From contig SKPR01000086.1 of NCBI GenBank assembly GCA_007119455.1, positions 1 through 9,671 on the forward strand: 9,671 nt of DNA, written 5' to 3'. The DNA comes from Candidatus Brevefilum sp. GTDB lineage: Bacteria; Chloroflexota; Anaerolineae; Anaerolineales; Anaerolineaceae. The translations under genes and the position numbers were made by a program. Of this stretch, positions 6,352 to 9,671 are shown one piece after another; the stretch's first letter is position 1, and each line of letters begins with the position of its first letter. The notes under the pieces are model-generated. The model was not told the DNA's origin and ran no database searches. It saw only the letters and a list, made by a program, of their open reading frames with translations.

Positions 6352-7971
6352 TTAGTGTGCCTGCTCTTCTTGAACCAGCACCCGTCTGAGCACCTTTCCA
6401 ACCATCGTCCGGGGTAGTGATTCTCGAAATTCTATATATTTTGGGATTTTATAGCGCGTTAAATATTCATCGCAAAAAAGCTTGACATCATCCGGTGAAA
6501 GTGCTTCGCCTTCTTTGAGTACGATCCATGCTTTGGCAACTTCGTTGCCATGTTCGTCAGCCACACCTGCCACAGCCACTTCTTTGACACTCGGGTGCTG
6601 GATAATAACCGCTTCAATCTCATTTGGCCAGACCTGGAAGCCGCCCACCTTGATCACGTCCTTTTTGCGGTCAACGAGATAAAAATAACCATCTGAATCC
6701 ATTCGGGCCACATCGCCTGTAAACAACCAGCCATCTCGCAGTGTCAGTGCAGTTTCCTCCGGTCTTTGATGATAACCGACCATGACCTGCGGGCCTTTGA
6801 CAATCAATTCCCCTGGCACATCCACAGCCATTTCTTCCTGTCCCGTTTCCAGATCAACGATTTTACAATCCACGTTGGGTAATGGCAACCCAATGGAACC
6901 AGCCCGGTTCTCCCCGAGGATCGGGTTACAGTGGGTGGCAGTGGGCGCTTCTGACAATCCATATCCCTCAACCAGATGCCCATTCGTCAGGGATTCAAAT
7001 TCTTCTTTAACCCTGAGAGGTAAGGTAGCTGAACCAGAAATACAGGCTTTTATTGATGAGAGATCATATTCACCATCAACCACCGGTGGGTAATGATTGA
7101 TTGCAGCATAAATATTGGGAACCCCGGGGAACACAGTCGCCTGGTGTCTTTCGGCTGCTTTTAATAACCCATCCAGATCTCGTGGGTTTGAGATTAATAC
7201 CATCCGCGCGCCCATTTTCACAGCCAGGTTCATGCCTAAAACCATGCCATAAACATGATAGATGGGGATCGCCACCAGGATCGTTTCTTCTCCCTGTTCG
7301 GTGTTGACCAACCAGCGATCGAACTGGTAAACATTAGCAATCAGGTTCCTGTGCAGGCCAATGGCACACTTGGGTGTACCAGTCGTCCCCCCGGAATATT
7401 GAAATACTGCCGGATCATCAGGGCTGACATCAACAGCCACGGCTTCTCCCTCTGCGTATTCCTCCAGAAGGATATCCCAGGCGAGATCTTCCTCAGCCAG
7501 AGTTTTCATTTTTCCACCAACCACCACAAATGTCTCGATGGGGAGCTCTTCTTGAATTGGTTTGAGTGTGTCATAAACCAGTTCAGGAAGGATCAACAGG
7601 CGAATACCTGATTCAGTGGCCAAACGCTTAATCTCTCTCTGGCGATAGGCCGGATTGAGGGCCATCACCACTGCACCGGCTTTGAGGATCCCATAATAAC
7701 TGATCACAAAGGCGGGTGTATTGGACAGCAGGATCCCCACCCGTTCACCCTTCTGAATGCCCTGCGTCAGGAGATAGCGAGCTACCCGGTCTGAAAGATC
7801 ATCCACTTCTTGATAGGTCAGCTGTTCATCCTCAAATAGCATGCAAACCGAGTCACCTGCCATATCAACCGTCTGTTTGAAGAGCTCCACGAGGGATATT
7901 TTTGGTATATCCATCTCAGCAGGAACCCCTTCATCATAATGAGATATCCAGGGTTTATGCTTTGTTTCCAT
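6352..7971 (-). CDS. Acyl-CoA synthetase (AMP-forming), long-chain fatty acid-CoA ligase type
   Basis: Activates a carboxylic acid, probably a fatty acid, with ATP to an acyl-adenylate and then to acyl-CoA. The 539-residue protein carries the ANL adenylation motifs in order: YSGGTTGTPK 192-201 (phosphate loop), GYGLSEAPTATH 336-347, TGD 418-420, the hinge and C-terminal entry DRKKDVIKVGGFQVWPNEIE 434-453, and catalytic Lys526 in PRTMVGKVLRR. The motif wording resembles FadD/LcfA enzymes, but chain length cannot be fixed from sequence. There is no membrane segment; a peripheral membrane location is usual for the family. The start at 7969-7971 overlaps the 3' end of miaA by 17 nt, with AAGGAG at 7985-7980 inside miaA, so it is probably translationally coupled and last in the yraN-miaA operon. 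Its stop is followed by the bidirectional hairpin at 6318-6342. Confidence 0.95.
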   Translation of the reverse strand: METKHKPWISHYDEGVPAEMDIPKISLVELFKQTVDMAGDSVCMLFEDEQLTYQEVDDLSDRVARYLLTQGIQKGERVGILLSNTPAFVISYYGILKAGAVVMALNPAYRQREIKRLATESGIRLLILPELVYDTLKPIQEELPIETFVVVGGKMKTLAEEDLAWDILLEEYAEGEAVAVDVSPDDPAVFQYSGGTTGTPKCAIGLHRNLIANVYQFDRWLVNTEQGEETILVAIPIYHVYGMVLGMNLAVKMGARMVLISNPRDLDGLLKAAERHQATVFPGVPNIYAAINHYPPVVDGEYDLSSIKACISGSATLPLRVKEEFESLTNGHLVEGYGLSEAPTATHCNPILGENRAGSIGLPLPNVDCKIVDLETGQEEMAVDVPGELIVKGPQVMVGYHQRPEETALTLRDGWLFTGDVARMDSDGYFYLVDRKKDVIKVGGFQVWPNEIEAVIIQHPSVKEVAVAGVADEHGNEVAKAWIVLKEGEALSPDDVKLFCDEYLTRYKIPKYIEFRESLPRTMVGKVLRRVLVQEEQAH

Positions 7972-8896
7972 TTAATTCACTCCTTATGTAAGCTTCCATT
8001 TCGTCAACAAAATCATCAGATGCCTGAAACCACTCGATTCTTGGGTCATCTGATTTGAACCAATTCGCCTGTCGCCGGACAAAGGTCCGTGTGTTCCGCC
8101 TGATCAATGTAACGGCTTCTTCAAAGTCAATCTCACCACGCAGGTATTGAATAATCTCAGAATAACCGATTGCGGAAAGCGTTGGCAGATCGGGTGAATA
8201 GCCTTTATCAAGCAAAGTCCGCACCTCGTCGACCAACCCCTCATCCAGCATCTGGTCAATACGTTGATCGACCCGCTCGTAAAGCGCATCCCGTGGACGT
8301 TCGATTCCTAAGATGATCGGACGGTATGGGCATTTTTGCTTACGGCGTAAATCCGAGAAACGCTCACCTGATTTCAGGATGACCTCCAGGGCGCGTATGG
8401 TCCGACGCAGATTACGGTAATCTATCTGCCCGGCCGCCTCCGGGTCAAGGACCTTTAAGCGCCTGTGCAGCGCTTCATTGCCGATCTCCTCAGCCCAGGT
8501 TTCCAGGGTTTCTCTCAGGTCATAATCCGGCTTTTGGCGTGGAATACGCCAGCCTTCAATAATGGCCCGGATATATTGCCCAGTACCACCCACCAAGAAT
8601 GGCAGCTTCTCGCGGCTGTGGATTTCATCAATTACCCGATACGCCATTCGTTGGTAGACGGCCAGGCTCCAGTTTTCATCAGGGTCAGCGACATCAATCA
8701 GGTGATGGGGGACATCTTTTATCTCATCCTCAGTCGGTTTTGCAGTGCCAATATCCATCCCCCGGTAAAGCAATCGAGAATCCGCTGAAACGATCTCCCC
8801 ATCAAGCCTATGGGCTAATTCTATTGAAACTGAAGTTTTCCCTACCGCAGTTGGGCCAAGAATGACGATCAGTGGCGGTCTCTGAGATTGCTTCAT
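7955..8896 (-). CDS. miaA: tRNA dimethylallyltransferase MiaA
   Basis: Transfers the dimethylallyl group of DMAPP to N6 of A37 in tRNAs reading UNN codons, the first step to the i6A/ms2i6A modification that stabilises codon pairing. The 313-residue protein has P-loop GPTAVGKT 14-21, the SADSRLLYRGMDIGTAKPT segment at 37-55 that binds substrate and tRNA, HHLIDVADP 64-72, GGTGQYI 103-109 and the C-terminal RRNTRTFVRRQANWF stretch typical of the family. Length and order of motifs are standard. The ATG at 8894-8896 overlaps the yraN TGA as ATGA, which indicates translational coupling; its own ribosome site is weak. The downstream acyl-CoA ligase starts inside its last codons. In many bacteria miaA adjoins mutL; here they lie about 6 kb apart on the same strand. 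Confidence 0.97.
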   Translation of the reverse strand: MKQSQRPPLIVILGPTAVGKTSVSIELAHRLDGEIVSADSRLLYRGMDIGTAKPTEDEIKDVPHHLIDVADPDENWSLAVYQRMAYRVIDEIHSREKLPFLVGGTGQYIRAIIEGWRIPRQKPDYDLRETLETWAEEIGNEALHRRLKVLDPEAAGQIDYRNLRRTIRALEVILKSGERFSDLRRKQKCPYRPIILGIERPRDALYERVDQRIDQMLDEGLVDEVRTLLDKGYSPDLPTLSAIGYSEIIQYLRGEIDFEEAVTLIRRNTRTFVRRQANWFKSDDPRIEWFQASDDFVDEMEAYIRSELNGNKA

Positions 8897-9258
8897 GAAC
8901 TCACATTAATAAAATGCTGCAGGTCAAGGATGTTATTATGCTGGTCGATCTGGATAGCTATCACATCAATACGCCAATCATCTGGCATTTCTGGATGCCC
9001 CTGCAACCACACCAAGCCAGCTTTTTCGATGCGTTCCAGCTTGGCAGGCGTTATGCCAGATTCAGGCATTCCAAAGGACTCACTGGTTCTTGTCTTCACT
9101 TCGACAAAAACAACCATATCCGATTCAAGCGCAACGAGATCTAACTCGCCATAGGGCGCTGTGAACTTCTGATCGAGCAGCTGGTATCCCTGTTGATTGA
9201 GGTAATCAGCAGCGAGCCGTTCACCCCGATTTCCAATTTCTTTCTGATAGGTGATCAT
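8893..9258 (-). CDS. yraN: YraN/UPF0102 family putative endonuclease
   Basis: A 121-residue protein with the small restriction-endonuclease-like fold of UPF0102: GNRGERLAADYL at 9-20 with Glu13, GELDLVA at 37-43 with Asp40, and VFVEVKTR at 50-57 giving the E-x-K catalytic pair (Glu53, Lys55). This layout of acidic residues and Lys is that of Holliday-junction resolvase-like nucleases. Its cellular role is not settled, and calling it a nuclease rests on the fold. It is the first gene of the yraN-miaA-acyl-CoA ligase operon, overlapping miaA by 4 nt. The ATG at 9256-9258 has no recognisable ribosome site: the upstream minus-strand sequence is AT-rich. Either translation is leaderless or the signal is weak. 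It is divergent from cinA. Confidence 0.92.
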   Translation of the reverse strand: MITYQKEIGNRGERLAADYLNQQGYQLLDQKFTAPYGELDLVALESDMVVFVEVKTRTSESFGMPESGITPAKLERIEKAGLVWLQGHPEMPDDWRIDVIAIQIDQHNNILDLQHFINVSS

Positions 9259-9277
9259 AATGTTAATAAATTAACTT

Positions 9278-9348
9278 TAACCACTCAGCATGCAAGGGAC
9301 TATGGGGCCCCCAGCCTTCAGCAGCAGAACTACCTGAGCAGGTACAAT
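9278..9348 (+). repeat. Structured intergenic element, copy B (putative RNA motif)
   Basis: Second copy of the element at 2724-2793 on the same strand, 87% identical. CTCAG 9284-9288 pairs with CTGAG 9334-9338. The inner hairpin pairs TGC 9291-9293 with GCA 9321-9323, AAGG 9294-9297 with CCTT 9315-9318, CT 9300-9301 with AG 9313-9314, and GGG 9304-9306 with CCC 9310-9312. GA and AT form bulges, as in copy A. The outer part of the closing stem is weaker: ACC 9280-9282 can pair with GGT 9341-9343 only by slipping over a bulged A. It lies between the divergent yraN and cinA genes, ending 87 nt before the cinA ATG. No convincing promoter is visible directly upstream on the plus strand. Confidence 0.75.
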
Positions 9349-9435
9349 TAATCCTACAATAAAGGGGAATCAACGTCAAGAAAAAGAAACTGAAAACACA
9401 ATCGCATTATCGGTTAAAATCAATATTGAGGAAAG

Positions 9436-9671
9436 ATGCCCAATTTAGAAATTATCACCATCGGAACCGAGTTGCTGCTTGGTGAAATAACCGATACCAA
9501 TTCGACCTATATCGCCAGAACACTCCGTGATCATGGCATTGATATCTACCGCATCACGACCATTGGCGACAACCCTGGCAGAATTGCTGGGGCTATCCAG
9601 GAATCCCTTGGTCGTGCGGATATTGTCATCACCACCGGCGGACTGGGGCCAACCGTAGACGATCCCACCCG
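9436..9671 (+). CDS. cinA: CinA family protein, N-terminal part (partial)
   Basis: The first 78 codons of a gene cut by the window end. The translation opens MPNLEIITIGTELLLGE and reaches TGGLGPTVDDPT at 67-78, the signature of the MoaB/MogA-like (COG1058) domain of CinA. In characterised homologues this domain is a phosphatase/pyrophosphatase acting on ADP-ribose or nicotinamide nucleotides, often fused to a C-terminal NMN deamidase (PncC); whether the C-terminal domain is present cannot be seen. The ATG at 9436 is preceded by GAGG at 9428-9431 at normal spacing. Upstream lie copy B of the structured repeat and a lone -10-like TACAAT at 9355-9360 without a good -35. It is divergent from yraN. 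Confidence 0.95.
   Translation, partial: MPNLEIITIGTELLLGEITDTNSTYIARTLRDHGIDIYRITTIGDNPGRIAGAIQESLGRADIVITTGGLGPTVDDPT

Noticed and set aside
9269..9351. Target-site duplication AATTAA around repeat copy B
   Set aside because: The 5' copy (9269-9274) is separated from the element by a few bases, the motif is pure A/T, and copy A has no exact equivalent; too weak to claim transposition.

Overview
The window looks like a bacterial chromosome fragment, most likely from Chloroflexota of the class Anaerolineae. This is judged by eye from the MutL, EF-P and small Cys-rich proteins and was not searched. It carries housekeeping genes with no phage, transposase, CRISPR, rRNA or tRNA genes visible. 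Ribosome binding sites are mostly clear GGAGG/AAGGA types and intergenic gaps are short.

Layout. On the minus strand at the left edge, mutL (160-1899) is followed after 12 nt by the start of a PfkB-family sugar kinase that runs off the window (1-147). Across a 202-bp divergent promoter region the plus strand carries efp (2102-2659), with a good sigma70-type promoter and a downstream hairpin. A 151-bp gap follows, holding copy A of a 70-bp structured repeat. Next come a small eight-cysteine protein (2811-3137), translationally coupled (TAATG) to a HAD hydrolase-DinB-like fusion (3137-4315), and then ftsH (4422-6281) with its own promoter. A strong hairpin terminator (6318-6346) separates ftsH from a convergent minus-strand operon: yraN (8893-9258), miaA (7955-8896) and an acyl-CoA ligase (6352-7971), all overlapping one another. 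Finally, copy B of the structured repeat lies in the divergent gap between yraN and cinA (9436 onward, cut by the window end).

Function. The content is maintenance of information and proteins: mismatch repair (MutL), rescue of stalled polyproline translation (EF-P), tRNA A37 prenylation (MiaA), a putative nuclease (YraN), membrane proteolysis (FtsH) and nucleotide/NAD cleanup (CinA). Fatty-acid activation is appended to the miaA operon.

Most interesting. Two intergenic copies, about 6.5 kb apart, of a 70/71-nt element are 87% identical and lie on the same strand upstream of protein genes. Two of their eight substitutions form a compensatory G-C to C-G swap in a predicted bulged hairpin. I do not recognise it as a known riboswitch or RNA family. 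It could be a cis-regulatory RNA, a small RNA, or a dispersed palindromic repeat. Secondary points are an arginine in place of lysine at the tip of EF-P, and the HAD-DinB fusion coupled to the unknown Cys-rich protein.
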